The notes: a model not told the origin generated them from the sequence alone. DNA of 64,000 nucleotides from CAXXOK01 sp963666755 (GCA_963666755.2 CAXXGW010000009.1:1860001-1924000); one strand, 5' to 3'. Shown: positions 1 to 9,084, numbered from the stretch's first letter. Program-made: numbers and translations.

Positions 1-1296
1 AACATTGTGCCGGTGCTGGAAAACGTCGTGAGTGCTTTGCCTGTCGCGACGGGTGCTATCCTTACGGCCATCGGAGATCTGCTGCCGATGCTGCTTGAAA
101 CCGTTATCTCCCTGTTCACGCAGGTGCTGGGAACGCTTCTGAGCCTGCTGCCGGAACTGATCCCAGCGGCGGTGAGCGCGGTCATGACGATCACCGGCGC
201 TTTGATTGAAAACCTGCCGCTGCTGGTTGCGGCAGCGGTGCAGCTGGTCACCACATTGGTGGGTGGCATCGGGGCAGCGCTGCCCACGCTCATTCCCGCC
301 GCTGTGACCGCTGTCACGACCATTGTGCAGGGATTGCTGGAACAGTTGCCCCTCTTGCTGGACGCGGCGCTGCAGCTGATCCTGGGGCTTGCGCAAGGCT
401 TGCTCAATGCTATCCCGCAGCTGATAGAGGCTTTGCCTGCCATCGTCGACGCGCTGGTGAATTTCCTGATCCAGTCCATCCCGCAGATCATCCAGGCGGG
501 TATTCAGCTCCTGACCGCGCTGGTCACGGCGCTGCCGACGATCATCGCGGCCATTGTCAAAGCGATTCCGCAGATCATTTCCAGCATCATTAACGCGATC
601 ATTACCGCCATCCCGCTCATTATCGACGCGGGTATCAAGCTGCTGGTCGCGCTGATTCAGGCGTTGCCGCAGATCATCACGACCGTGGTCGCGGCTGTAC
701 CCCAGATTGTCGGCGCGCTGACTGGGGCGTTTGTGGGGAACATCGACAAGATCATTCTCGCGGGTGTGCAACTGTTCGTTGCCCTGATCAAGAACCTGCC
801 GACCATCATCATCGAGATTGTGAAGGCCGTACCGCAAATTATCACAGCGCTGGTGAACGGGTTCACGAGTTCCATTAGCCAGATCGCCACTGTGGGCGGC
901 AATCTCATCAAGGGGCTGTGGCAGGGTATATCGGATGCGGGCGCGTGGCTCCGCGATAAGATTTCCGGTTTCTTTGGCGGCGTAGTGGACAGCATCAAGA
1001 ACTTTTTTGGTATCCACTCGCCTTCGACGCTGTTTGCTGGGCTTGGCCGCAACATGGGTGAAGGCATCGGGGTCGGGTTTGAAGAAGCCATGGCCGGTGT
1101 GGCTAGAGATATGCAAAATGCCATCCCCACGAGCTTTGACATGAATGCCAAGATGAACGGATATGGCGCTGGTGCAGCGACCACCGGTGCCAGCATCACC
1201 CAGAACATCTCGGTCGTATCGCCCAAAGCGCTCTCTGAAAAAGAGATCGCGCGCGAGTTCAAGAACCTATCCCGAAAACTGGCGCTTGAGTATTAG
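1..1296 (+). CDS. Phage tail tape measure protein, C-terminal part
   Basis: The reading frame is open from base 1, so the gene starts upstream of the window and only about 431 C-terminal codons are seen. The first roughly 290 residues are quasi-repeats of hydrophobic helix units with recurring ALPxII/IPQII patterns, as in the hydrophobic tape-measure region that sits inside the siphophage tail tube and helps DNA delivery. Near the end lies the NFFGIHSPS motif, typical of Firmicutes phage tape measure C-termini. The gene ends two bases before the AGGAGG of the next tail gene, as expected from the usual order of tape measure then distal tail protein. Family assignment is firm; length and N-terminal domains cannot be judged. 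Confidence 0.9.
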   Translation, partial: NIVPVLENVVSALPVATGAILTAIGDLLPMLLETVISLFTQVLGTLLSLLPELIPAAVSAVMTITGALIENLPLLVAAAVQLVTTLVGGIGAALPTLIPAAVTAVTTIVQGLLEQLPLLLDAALQLILGLAQGLLNAIPQLIEALPAIVDALVNFLIQSIPQIIQAGIQLLTALVTALPTIIAAIVKAIPQIISSIINAIITAIPLIIDAGIKLLVALIQALPQIITTVVAAVPQIVGALTGAFVGNIDKIILAGVQLFVALIKNLPTIIIEIVKAVPQIITALVNGFTSSISQIATVGGNLIKGLWQGISDAGAWLRDKISGFFGGVVDSIKNFFGIHSPSTLFAGLGRNMGEGIGVGFEEAMAGVARDMQNAIPTSFDMNAKMNGYGAGAATTGASITQNISVVSPKALSEKEIAREFKNLSRKLALEY

Positions 1297-1307
1297 GAGG
1301 TGTGCCG

Positions 1308-2159
1308 TTGGAACTGAGCTATACGAACACGAATGGTGAAAGCGTCACCCTCCGGCAAACTAGACCCTTCTTCCTGACGCGGGTGGATGGCACCGGAAAA
1401 GTGCGCCAGACCGTGAATACCTTCAAAGCGCCCGATCAGGACGGCGCTTTTTTCATCTCGTCTGCCATGGACATGCGCAACATCACGCTGGAGGGGTCGG
1501 TCATCACCCCCACGGTAGCAGATACCTACGACCAGCGACGGCGTTTCCTGCGGGTGTTCACGCCCAAACTGCAAGGAACACTGGTCTACCGCAACCGACA
1601 GATTGCTTGCGTCGTGGAGGAGGCGGGTTTCACAGCTTCCTCCCGCGAGCGCGCACCGAATTTCTTCATCAGCCTTCTGTGCCCGTCTCCCTTCTTTGAG
1701 GCGCTGGAGGAGATTCGCGAAGAACTGGCCATGTGGTCGCCGCTGTTGCTCTTTCCGCTTGAGATACCAGACGTCGGATTGGAATTCGGCATCCGGCAGC
1801 CCAGCCAGATCATCACGGTGGATAATATCGGCGACGTTGCCTGCGGGTGCCACATCATCTTTCGGTCGCTTGGCAGCGTGACCAACCCGGAGCTCATGAG
1901 TCTTGATACCGGGGATGTGCTTCGCTTGAACACAGTCATGGAGTCTGGAGAAGAACTGCATGTGTACACACACTTTGCGGGCAAGAAGGTGACGCGGGTG
2001 CTGGGATCTGTGGAAAGCAACGCTTTCTCCCTGTTGGACACCAGTTCGGTGTTCCTACAGTTGGAACCCCGGCGCAATCTGCTGCGCTACAATGCCACGG
2101 CAAATATGGATCTGCTGGAAGTGACCATCCTGTATCGGCCAAAGTTTCTGGGGGTGTAG
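1308..2159 (+). CDS. Phage distal tail protein (Dit-like)
   Basis: This 283-residue protein directly follows the tape measure gene, where siphophages encode the distal tail (Dit) protein, a hexameric hub joining tail tube and baseplate. An AGGAGG at 1295-1300 is 7 bases from TTG 1308 but only 1 base from GTG 1302, so TTG 1308 is preferred. The N-terminal half resembles the first Dit domain (early beta strands, DQDGAFF, LEGSVITPT), and the C-terminal half is a beta-rich galectin-like region. It abuts the next gene by one base. The family call rests on gene order plus sequence character rather than on a single diagnostic motif. Confidence 0.8.
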   Translation: MELSYTNTNGESVTLRQTRPFFLTRVDGTGKVRQTVNTFKAPDQDGAFFISSAMDMRNITLEGSVITPTVADTYDQRRRFLRVFTPKLQGTLVYRNRQIACVVEEAGFTASSRERAPNFFISLLCPSPFFEALEEIREELAMWSPLLLFPLEIPDVGLEFGIRQPSQIITVDNIGDVACGCHIIFRSLGSVTNPELMSLDTGDVLRLNTVMESGEELHVYTHFAGKKVTRVLGSVESNAFSLLDTSSVFLQLEPRRNLLRYNATANMDLLEVTILYRPKFLGV

Positions 2160-2160
2160 T

Positions 2161-3198
2161 GTGGAACTGTATGTGTATGGGAACACACGTCGGTTGATCG
2201 GCGTTGTGGAATCCTTTGAATACCTGCGCTGGACACGCCGATATTCCCAATGCGGCGCCTTTGAACTGAAAGCCATCGCCACCCCGGATAACATTGCGCT
2301 GCTGACACTCGGCCATTTCCTCTGGAAAAGCGACGATGAAGAAGTCGGTATCATTGAACATCTGGAGATGGCACAATCTGATAAGGAAACAATCACCGTC
2401 AGCGGGCGGTTCGCGACCAGTTTTCTAGCACGCCGCATTATCTGGGGCACGGAAACGCTCAGCGGGGATTTGTCCGTATGCGCTTTGCAGCTCATCAATA
2501 ATCACATGATCGCGCCCGGCGACACCAATCGGCAGATAGCTGGCGTTTCTTTCACTTCGCCTGTCCTTGGCGTGACGGCCAACACGCAGGTATCCTACAA
2601 AAACCTTCTGGATACCGTCATTGGGCTGTGTGATGCTTCTGACAGGGGCATCAAGACGGTGTTTGACCCCATAACGGGAAATCTGACAGTTGCTCTCTAT
2701 ACTGGTGTAGTTTCTCAGGCCGTTTTCTCCCGTGAGTATGAAAACCTGACGTCGCAAATCTATACGCAGAGCGCTGTGGACTACGCCAATACGGCGCTCA
2801 TCGGCGGAGAGGGTGATGGTGCGTCGCGCGTGCTGGCTTCCATAGCGAATAGCGCTGGGGAAGCCCGACGGGAAGTTTTTGTCGATGCGAAAGACCTGCG
2901 GCAGGCGGATTTCGGCGCGGGGTATTCTTCCGCGCTTCTGTATCGCGGCCAGAACAGGCTGTCGGAGTTATCCATGGCGCATTCCTTTGACGCGGAGGTT
3001 AATCCGCACGGGAACCTGCGCTATAAGGTCGATTTCGACCTGGGACAAATGGTCACCGTGCTCTCCAAAAAGTGGGGCGTGACCCTGTCTGCGCGTATCA
3101 CGGAGATCGAAGAAAGCTACGACGCGAGCGGGCAATCCCTGAACATTGTGTTCGGTAAAGGCGCGTTATCCCTTCTCCAAAAACTGAAAGGCGGCTAA
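2161..3198 (+). CDS. Siphovirus ReqiPepy6 Gp37-like tail protein
   Basis: The 345-residue product begins with a GTG at 2161, one base after the distal tail gene. Its opening (LYVYGNTR, then a YLRWTRRYSQCGAFEL segment) is characteristic of the ReqiPepy6 Gp37-like family, which fills the tail-associated hub position after Dit in many Firmicutes siphophages. The rest alternates beta-rich segments and ends in an IxFGKGALSLLQKL-type tail. It probably forms part of the central baseplate hub or tail tip. No peptidase or lysozyme motif is apparent, so a cell-wall-cutting activity is not claimed. Tight spacing indicates one late-operon transcript. Confidence 0.85.
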   Translation: MELYVYGNTRRLIGVVESFEYLRWTRRYSQCGAFELKAIATPDNIALLTLGHFLWKSDDEEVGIIEHLEMAQSDKETITVSGRFATSFLARRIIWGTETLSGDLSVCALQLINNHMIAPGDTNRQIAGVSFTSPVLGVTANTQVSYKNLLDTVIGLCDASDRGIKTVFDPITGNLTVALYTGVVSQAVFSREYENLTSQIYTQSAVDYANTALIGGEGDGASRVLASIANSAGEARREVFVDAKDLRQADFGAGYSSALLYRGQNRLSELSMAHSFDAEVNPHGNLRYKVDFDLGQMVTVLSKKWGVTLSARITEIEESYDASGQSLNIVFGKGALSLLQKLKGG

Positions 3199-3202
3199 GA
3201 CT

Positions 3203-3706
3203 ATGGAAAAGAGCGGGTTCTTCAATTCCTCCGGCGGCGACCGTGTCTACAGTGCCACGGATTTTGCCGCCTATTTTGGCAGGCTGGTCAGCAACGGGAT
3301 CTTCTATACCAGTGCATCGAACCTGCTGGTCACGCCGGGCAGCGGCATGGCGGTCAGCATTGCGGCTGGAAGCGCATGGATCAACGGATACTCGTATGAA
3401 AATACAGATGCGCTGGATCTGAATCTTACCACAGCCAGCGGCGTGAATCCACGTATTGACCGAGTCGTTGTACGTTTCAACGCCGTGGAACGACGTATCT
3501 ATCTGGCAACGCTGACCGGCACCCCGTCAGAAGTCCCTGTGGCGCCTACGTTGACCCGAAGCAACGATACCTATGAGCTTGGGATTGCGGACGTTCTGGT
3601 ACCGAAAGGCTCTGTAACCATCCCGGCGTTGAACCTCACCGACACGCGCCTGAACACGGCGCTCTGCGGGTTGGTCAACTCGCTGGTGACCGCTGTGTAC
3701 GAGTAA
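3203..3706 (+). CDS. Phage baseplate/tail structural protein
   Basis: This 167-residue protein lies four bases after the Gp37-like gene and opens with MEKSGFFNSSGGDRVYSA, the start of a family common in Clostridia and Lachnospiraceae prophages between the tail hub and tail fibre genes. A central region (SGMAVSIAAGSAWINGY, then NPRIDRVVVRF) is beta-rich and resembles the N-terminal attachment domain of baseplate or receptor-binding proteins. A structural role at the tail tip is inferred from family and position. No strong ribosome binding site precedes ATG 3203, so translation is probably coupled to the upstream gene. Confidence 0.75.
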   Translation: MEKSGFFNSSGGDRVYSATDFAAYFGRLVSNGIFYTSASNLLVTPGSGMAVSIAAGSAWINGYSYENTDALDLNLTTASGVNPRIDRVVVRFNAVERRIYLATLTGTPSEVPVAPTLTRSNDTYELGIADVLVPKGSVTIPALNLTDTRLNTALCGLVNSLVTAVYE

Positions 3707-3717
3707 GGGGTGATCGG

Positions 3718-6063
3718 ATGCCTTCGATTTCCTATTCCCTAAGCAGTTTTACCAAGACCAATACCGATATGGCGGCGGGAACCACCTTCACGGCAGCGGC
3801 ATCAGGCGCGACCGTAACTGGCGCGTCGATCACGTCCGGTACGCTGTACCTGAGCAGTATCCGCACGTACTCCGGCGTTGGGTATCTTGATTTTTCGCTG
3901 GGTTCGGGCACTGGCTCGACTGGCACTTTTTCCTCCAACAGCGCTACGCACTCTGACACGGTATCTCTGAGCGGGTATAGCAACGCTTTGCTGACGGCTG
4001 GCAATGGCACAATATCCTTTACGCTTAGGCGAACCACATCCGGTTCCGGCAACGTTCTCAACCTACGTAGCGGCATCACCGGGACGCTGACGCTGAATTA
4101 CCAGCTGAACTCAACTGCCTGTACCGCGCCTACCGCCTGCTCTATTGGTAGCACGCTGTCAGAAGGCAATGTAACGCTCTCATGGAGCGGAGCAGCCAGT
4201 GGCACGAACAACGCCATTTCCTCGTATGAGATCCAGTACAGCGAATCCAGCGACAATGCTACCTGGGGCGCGTGGACAGCGCTGACGACCGTTACCACGA
4301 CTGCCACCAGTGGCAGTGCGTCAGTCGCACCATCCTCCACACGCGGGAACTACCGCCGCTTTCAGGTGCGCACACGCGGCGCTGCCGGAGCAAGCTACTA
4401 TTCCGCTTGGAAGGTCTCCACCAACTCAGTGCGCCGAAACACGCTGCCGACTGCGCCTACTGCCGTCACTGCTTCGCCTGCCGTGTATAGCACGGAGGCG
4501 ATCTCCCTCACGTGGAGTGGCGCGGCCGGGGGAACCAGCGCGATCAAGGGATTCACGATCGCCAGTCGTACTTCTACGGACAATGCCAACTGGAGCGCGT
4601 GGGTGACGCTTACCACCCTTACGCAGACCGCAGGCAGTGGCAGTTATGCCCCCACAGTGTCACGGGTCATTGGCACATATACGCAGTTTGGGGTCACGAC
4701 GATCGACGCGCTGAATGTCAGTTCTGCCGTCAAGACCAGCGCCAGCATCCTTTGCTCCATTACGGCCTGTGGACTGCCAACCGCTTTCTCGCTCAGCGCG
4801 ACGCTTACGGAAGGCGCGGTCACACTCTCCTGGAGTGGGGCGACCCATGGCGCAGGCAATACGATCACCGCGTATGAGCTGCAATACAGCGAATCGACGG
4901 ATGCTTCCACTTGGGGCGCCTGGACGGCGCTGACCGTCGTAAGCAGTACCGCGACCAGCGGCAGCCAGAGCGTGAATCCCTCCGTCACAGCGGGCACGTA
5001 CCGGCGATTCCGGCTCCGGATTCAAGGCACAGCCGGGGAAACCTACTACTCGGCGTGGCTGGTATCCAGCAACAGTGTCAGGCGTAACATCCCGCCGATG
5101 GCGCCGACTGTGTTTACAGCCTCGCCTGCGGTGTACGATGTGGGCACGATCGCCCTTGCTTGGAGCGGCATCGTGGCTGGTACGAGCACAATTAAGCAAG
5201 TGGTCATTCAGCAAGCCACATCAGCGGATGGCGTTACCTGGGGCGCGTATGCAGCGCTTACAACGATCACGACCACAGCGACCTCAGGTTCGTATGAGGC
5301 CACGCCGTCCGGCGTTTCAGGCATGTCGACGCGCTATCGCCTGAGCGCGACCGATACCCTGAATGCGATCTCCGCCTATGCGCTCAGCAACGTGGTTCGC
5401 AAGGTCAGCCCGCCGACCGTGCTGGTGATTACCGCACCCAAGGCGGCAGGGCAGACCTACTCCACCACGCCACGCTTCCTGATCACGACCGGCACGAGGC
5501 TGGGCGGCGGGACGCAGAAGGTGTGCGTGAAGATCGGCACGGCAGATTGGGAGGACTCGGTTGCCAATCCGGAGCGGTTTTCCACCTCTGGGATGCTGGC
5601 CAATGGAGTACCGACGATCTACACGCCCGCCGCGCTTTCGCCGGGTAATTACACCGTCACCTTTCGCAGCGTGGACAGTGGCTCAGAAGCTGTCAGCCCT
5701 GAGGGGGTGCGAAGCTTTACGGTGTTGACATCGCCCTTTGAGAATATTATTCCCAATGTGACGAAAGTCAAGGCTTCGCACATCAGGAGTCTGCGAACTG
5801 CTGTCAACAACGTTCGCGACTTTTACGGCCTTTCAGCGGTCAGCTGGTTCGAGGACGTGATTGCTGGTAAAACAACCGTGAAGAACTGGCCGTTTCATGT
5901 GCTGGAACTGCGTAAGGCGATTGAGCAGGTGGTGGATGCCATCAACGGTTTTGATGTGGCTTGGGCGAACAAACTGCCTGACCCGGCTTGGATCCCCATC
6001 ATGACGGGCAGACCGCAGGCAGCCGTGATGCAGCAGTTGCAAACGCTGATCCTTGGACTATAA
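3718..6063 (+). CDS. Phage tail protein with fibronectin type III repeats
   Basis: A 781-residue Ser/Thr/Ala-rich protein with three parts. An N-terminal beta domain covers about residues 1-135. Four fibronectin type III-like repeats cover about 135-570, each with a TLSWSG or ALAWSG strand and a SxSxDxxxWGAW segment. The C-terminal part (about 570-781) has another Ig-like segment and a helical end. The repeats are arranged A-B-A-B: the first and third resemble each other (VTLSWSGA, YYSAW, NSVRRN), as do the second and fourth. FN3 modules in tail proteins usually decorate the tail or bind carbohydrate. GGGGTGAT before ATG 3718 serves as ribosome binding site. It precedes the lysis cassette. 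Confidence 0.85.
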   Translation: MPSISYSLSSFTKTNTDMAAGTTFTAAASGATVTGASITSGTLYLSSIRTYSGVGYLDFSLGSGTGSTGTFSSNSATHSDTVSLSGYSNALLTAGNGTISFTLRRTTSGSGNVLNLRSGITGTLTLNYQLNSTACTAPTACSIGSTLSEGNVTLSWSGAASGTNNAISSYEIQYSESSDNATWGAWTALTTVTTTATSGSASVAPSSTRGNYRRFQVRTRGAAGASYYSAWKVSTNSVRRNTLPTAPTAVTASPAVYSTEAISLTWSGAAGGTSAIKGFTIASRTSTDNANWSAWVTLTTLTQTAGSGSYAPTVSRVIGTYTQFGVTTIDALNVSSAVKTSASILCSITACGLPTAFSLSATLTEGAVTLSWSGATHGAGNTITAYELQYSESTDASTWGAWTALTVVSSTATSGSQSVNPSVTAGTYRRFRLRIQGTAGETYYSAWLVSSNSVRRNIPPMAPTVFTASPAVYDVGTIALAWSGIVAGTSTIKQVVIQQATSADGVTWGAYAALTTITTTATSGSYEATPSGVSGMSTRYRLSATDTLNAISAYALSNVVRKVSPPTVLVITAPKAAGQTYSTTPRFLITTGTRLGGGTQKVCVKIGTADWEDSVANPERFSTSGMLANGVPTIYTPAALSPGNYTVTFRSVDSGSEAVSPEGVRSFTVLTSPFENIIPNVTKVKASHIRSLRTAVNNVRDFYGLSAVSWFEDVIAGKTTVKNWPFHVLELRKAIEQVVDAINGFDVAWANKLPDPAWIPIMTGRPQAAVMQQLQTLILGL

Positions 6064-6139
6064 CGGGTTCCCGGTTCGCGCCTCTGTGAAAGCAGGGGCG
6101 CTTCATTATATAAACACAGAAAGCAGGAGGATGTTCTAC

Positions 6140-6556
6140 ATGAAGGAAATCTGGAATTGGATTCAGGCGGCGCTGATGGCCGTGGGCGGTTTTCTCGGTT
6201 GGTTTGTCGGCGGTTTCGATGGTCTGCTTTATGCGCTGATCGCGCTAATGGCTGCCGACTACGTAACGGGCGTGATGTGCGCCATCGCGGACAGGACGCT
6301 TTCCAGCGAGGTTGGCTTCCGGGGCATTGCCAAGAAGGTACTGATCTTCGTACTGGTGGGCGTCGGTCATATCGTGGATACCTACCTAATCGGCAACGGC
6401 AGCGCGCTGCGCACGGCGGTGCTGTTCTTCTATTGCTCCAACGAAGGCGTGTCGATGCTGGAAAATGCGGGGCATCTGGGTCTTCCGATTCCGCAGAAGC
6501 TCAAGGATGTGCTCGAACAGCTGCATGACCGCGATAAGGATAACGAAATCAAGTAA
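6140..6556 (+). CDS. Phage holin
   Basis: The 138-residue protein has about three hydrophobic segments (LMAVGGFLGWFVGGF, LLYALIALMAADYVTGVM and VLIFVLVGVGHIVDTYLI) and a charged tail, matching the toxin-secretion/phage-lysis holin family of Firmicutes. The DYVTG after the second segment and the late FYCSNEGVSMLENAG stretch are typical of it. Holins form the membrane lesion that lets endolysin reach the wall. ATG 6140 lies 9 bases from an AGGAGG at 6125-6130; an upstream in-frame ATG at 6131 abuts that site and is unlikely. The endolysin gene follows. Confidence 0.92.
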   Translation: MKEIWNWIQAALMAVGGFLGWFVGGFDGLLYALIALMAADYVTGVMCAIADRTLSSEVGFRGIAKKVLIFVLVGVGHIVDTYLIGNGSALRTAVLFFYCSNEGVSMLENAGHLGLPIPQKLKDVLEQLHDRDKDNEIK

Positions 6557-6608
6557 CACTGGGGGACGGCGAGGCATCGCCGCCCTCTTTCCTTTTGGAG
6601 GGACAAGC

Positions 6609-7427
6609 ATGACGGTCAAGACGAATCTGGGGTTGGTTCAGTGGGCGAAGGCGGGGCTGGGTCAAGCCTATTGGTTTGGCACATGCTGCTACGCTTGTAC
6701 ACAGAGCCTTCTTACGCGCAAAGCGAAGCAATATCCCAAGTCATACGCGGAGAACCGTATGAGTCGCTACCGGGCGGATATCGCCGCCGGAAAAAAGTGC
6801 GCTGACTGCATTGGGCTAATCAAGGGCTATTACTGGACGCGCGATGATGGCACGCAGGTCTACGGGCTAGACGGCAGGCCGGATCAGGGCGCAAACGGTG
6901 CCTACAATGCCGCAAAGTTGAAGGGCACGATCGCCACTCTGCCGGAGCTGCCCGGCCTGATCCTCTGGAAAAGCGGCCATGTGGGCGTTTACATCGGTAA
7001 TGGCGAGGCCATTGAAGCAAAGGGTTTCAGCTACGGCATTGTGAAAACCAAGGTTAAGGGTCGCGGCTGGACGCACTGGTTCCGCTCACCCTACATCGAC
7101 TATTTCACCGAAGCGAGCGCGGGCGATGCGCAGACAGGCGTGGAGGAAACGGATGATCATGCGAACCAACCCGCTGAAAGTGGCGCGGAAGAACCGGCGC
7201 TGGATCTGGGCACGCGGCTCCTGCGCGTTACGCCGGGGCAGCCGCTGATGCGCGGCGATGATGTGCTGGCGGTGCAGACGCGCTTGCTGGCCAAAGGGTA
7301 TGCGCCAGGCAAGCTGGACGGCGTGTACGGGAGTATTACCAAGGCGGCGGTGGTGGCGTTGCAGACGGCCTGCGGCATCAAGGCGGATGGCATTGTGGGG
7401 CTGGATACGCGGGTGTTTTTGCGGTGA
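6609..7427 (+). CDS. Phage endolysin, NlpC/P60-like with peptidoglycan-binding domain
   Basis: A 272-residue wall hydrolase. Residues about 1-165 resemble NlpC/P60/CHAP-type cysteine peptidases: KKCADCIGLIKGYYW carries the putative nucleophile Cys, and WKSGHVGVYIGNGEAIEA carries the His with the usual following strand. A linker leads to a C-terminal peptidoglycan-binding type 1 domain (LMRGDDVLAVQTRLLAKGY, LDGVYGSITKAAVVALQ, DGIVGLDT). No signal peptide is seen, consistent with holin-dependent release. GGAGGG at 6597-6602 lies 6 bases before ATG 6609. A peptidase or amidase activity is inferred from the fold. The very Cys-rich N-terminus (TCCYAC) is common in this subgroup. Confidence 0.9.
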   Translation: MTVKTNLGLVQWAKAGLGQAYWFGTCCYACTQSLLTRKAKQYPKSYAENRMSRYRADIAAGKKCADCIGLIKGYYWTRDDGTQVYGLDGRPDQGANGAYNAAKLKGTIATLPELPGLILWKSGHVGVYIGNGEAIEAKGFSYGIVKTKVKGRGWTHWFRSPYIDYFTEASAGDAQTGVEETDDHANQPAESGAEEPALDLGTRLLRVTPGQPLMRGDDVLAVQTRLLAKGYAPGKLDGVYGSITKAAVVALQTACGIKADGIVGLDTRVFLR

Positions 7428-7461
7428 CGGTTGATAAATCGGAGAAATGGAGCTGTGCTGG

Positions 7462-7869
7462 GTGACAGACCAACAGAAAAAACAGATCATTGGTATGCGA
7501 CTAAGGGGCGACAGCCACGCGGCTATTGCCGATGCGCTGGGGATTTCACGTAATACCGTGAAGTCCTTTTGCCTGCGTAATCTGCGCCCAGAACCTCTTG
7601 AAGTACAGGCTGCCCCTGCTTTAACTGGTACCTGCGCCCAGTGCGGAAAGGGCTTCACCTTATGCCCAGGGCATCGGCAGCGCCGCTTTTGCTCCGATCA
7701 GTGTCGAATGACTTGGTGGAATGCCCATCGCGACTTGCTCAAAAGCAAAGCCAAGGTGGAGCACACCTGCGCCAGTTGTGGCAAGCATTTCATGGGCTAT
7801 GAACGGCAGCGTCGGAAGTTCTGCTCCCATACCTGCTACATCGCCCATCGTTATAAAAAAGGATCGTGA
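7462..7869 (+). CDS. HTH and zinc-ribbon protein of recombinase modules
   Basis: This 135-residue protein has a sigma-70 region-4-like helix-turn-helix near the start (RGDSHAAIADALGISRNTVK), then two Cys-rich zinc motifs (CAQCGKGF...FCSDQCR and CASCGKHF...FCSHTCY). The family is repeatedly found just before large serine recombinases in Clostridia prophages; its function is unproven, and a role as DNA-binding helper or recombination directionality factor is only an inference. GTG 7462 is preferred because GGAG at 7449-7452 gives normal spacing, whereas ATG 7447 has GGAG only 2 bases away. It is followed at once by the SHOCT protein gene. Confidence 0.8.
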   Translation: MTDQQKKQIIGMRLRGDSHAAIADALGISRNTVKSFCLRNLRPEPLEVQAAPALTGTCAQCGKGFTLCPGHRQRRFCSDQCRMTWWNAHRDLLKSKAKVEHTCASCGKHFMGYERQRRKFCSHTCYIAHRYKKGS

Positions 7870-7874
7870 GTGCC

Positions 7875-8045
7875 ATGAATGACAATATTCTTGCCTACTG
7901 CTCCGCGATGGCGCAGGCGCGGCGGATGCTATCCCTGCGGCTGATCACCAAAGAAGAGTACGGCAAAATTGATACAATGATGCTGCATAAGTACGGCTTA
8001 TCTTTGGGTAGTTTGTTTCGCGACATGACCTTGATAACAGGCTGA
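7875..8045 (+). CDS. Small SHOCT-like protein
   Basis: A 56-residue protein with the SHOCT signature: a helical lead (AYCSAMAQARRMLSLRLIT), KEEYGKIDTMMLHKYGLS and a short SLFRD end. Such proteins typically sit between the HTH/zinc protein and a serine recombinase in Firmicutes mobile elements and are thought to modulate oligomerisation; no biochemical role is established. The stop precedes a ribosome binding site and the start of a recombinase that is truncated here. The 3' two thirds of this gene are repeated at 9202-9282. Starts at ATG 7875, five bases after the previous gene, so translational coupling is likely. Confidence 0.75.
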   Translation: MNDNILAYCSAMAQARRMLSLRLITKEEYGKIDTMMLHKYGLSLGSLFRDMTLITG

Positions 8046-8150
8046 CACCGAGGTAACATGTCACACTACGGAGGTGATATGATTCCAAAAACCATAAGAA
8101 TAATCGAGCATCCAAAAGGGCTTGAGCGACGTTTGCGGGTGGCGGCCTAC
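7963..8150 (+). repeat. Left copy of SHOCT/recombinase-junction direct repeat
   Basis: This stretch (end of the SHOCT gene, intergenic region, ribosome binding site and first about 24 recombinase codons) is closely similar to 9201-9390. Identity by eye is high across the shared GATAC-ATGATGCTGCATAAG and CGAGCATCCA blocks. The left copy keeps the full SHOCT gene and loses the recombinase; the right copy has the reverse. Together they bracket the Rnk-like gene. Confidence 0.85.
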
Positions 8151-8162
8151 CTGACTGCTTGA
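8079..8162 (+). pseudogene. Truncated serine recombinase start
   Basis: A GGAGGTG at 8070-8076 leads into 27 codons matching the N-terminus of the intact recombinase at 9319 (IEHPKGLERRLRVAAY versus IEHPQRLERRTRVAAY). It breaks off just before the catalytic ARVS motif and meets a stop at 8160-8162. The signal for translation persists, so a short dead peptide may be made. It is a remnant of duplication, insertion or deletion rather than a functional gene. Confidence 0.85.
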
Positions 8163-8478
8163 CAATCAAATACGCAACTGGTATTATCGAGTAAAGAACC
8201 GGCATGGGTGTTTTGGAAAGGCTACCATGAAAGGCTTTATTAAGATTGCTTGAGGCGATATGATAGGGTCTTTTTTGTTTTTACTCAGATTTGTGCTTTC
8301 AAGCACTAAACCCGATAATAAAGACTTCGCACATGGCAATGAAGGCTCATTCATAGAGGGAATCATCACTCATCTTACATCGTGTACATCCGTTCTTGAT
8401 GCAGGATAGTGACAGCTTCAAGCTAAACACAGCGTTCATGTTCACAAACCATTTTACACAGTTCGGGAGGGAATAAAC
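8163..8478. other. Gene-free stretch before the rnk-like gene
   Basis: About 315 bases between the truncated recombinase and the Rnk-like gene. It is AT-richer than its surroundings and contains a T-run at about 8271-8282. No credible coding frame, tRNA or strong hairpin was found. It must contain the promoter of the downstream gene unless that gene is read from upstream. Confidence 0.5.
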
Positions 8479-8886
8479 TTGGAACGGAGTCTTTACATCA
8501 ATGAGCTAGACCATAAACGGCTTATGCGGCTGATCGAGGATGCGCTCAACGGTGTCACGGAGCAGAGTAATTCATTACGCTCGTTACAAGTCGAACTCAC
8601 GCGGGCCAACGTGGTAAACGCTGAAGAATTACCTCGCGACGTAGTTACTATGCGGTCGCGTGTTCTGATCATGCTAGAAGATGAAGAAAAAGAAATCACG
8701 CTCGTCTATCCAAATGAAGCGAACCGTTCTACCGGAAAGATTTCGATTCTTTCCCCTATCGGTACAGCAATCATAGGCTATCGTGAGGGCGATGTCATTA
8801 ACTGGTTAACACCCGGCGGTCTAAAGCGCATTATGATCAAGAAGGTTCTTTATCAGCCCGAAGCATCGGGCGATTACGAATTGTGA
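8479..8886 (+). CDS. Rnk/GreA-GreB C-terminal-like protein
   Basis: The 135-residue product has a helical N-terminal half and a C-terminal half typical of the GreA/GreB FKBP-like fold as found in Rnk (regulator of nucleoside diphosphate kinase). Supporting segments are VVTMRSRVLIMLEDEEKEIT, LVYPNEANRSTGKISILSPI and GTAIIGYREGDVINW. Rnk proteins bind RNA polymerase near the secondary channel. Translation starts at TTG 8479 behind GGGAGGG. The gene stands alone between two duplicated recombinase junctions, so it may be cargo carried in by the rearrangement. The family is well supported; its target in this organism is unknown. Confidence 0.82.
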   Translation: MERSLYINELDHKRLMRLIEDALNGVTEQSNSLRSLQVELTRANVVNAEELPRDVVTMRSRVLIMLEDEEKEITLVYPNEANRSTGKISILSPIGTAIIGYREGDVINWLTPGGLKRIMIKKVLYQPEASGDYEL

Positions 8887-9084
8887 CGAAATATCAAAGA
8901 CAACAATTCCATATCCTGGTGGATTTCAGCCAGGCAAAACGAAGAATATGAAACTCGCAAACTGTTGCAGAATGTGCAGATTGCGTTGCATACGATATGG
9001 TTGGTGCTAAAATCGTTAGATTCCTACGGTATAAAAGTAATGATGGCACAGGGAATCTGTTTAGGAATCTTGCCAATCTGCGGT

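Noticed and set aside
657..1262. Long open frame antisense to the tape measure gene
   Set aside because: It mirrors the codon pattern of the real gene and has no ribosome binding site or recognisable domain.
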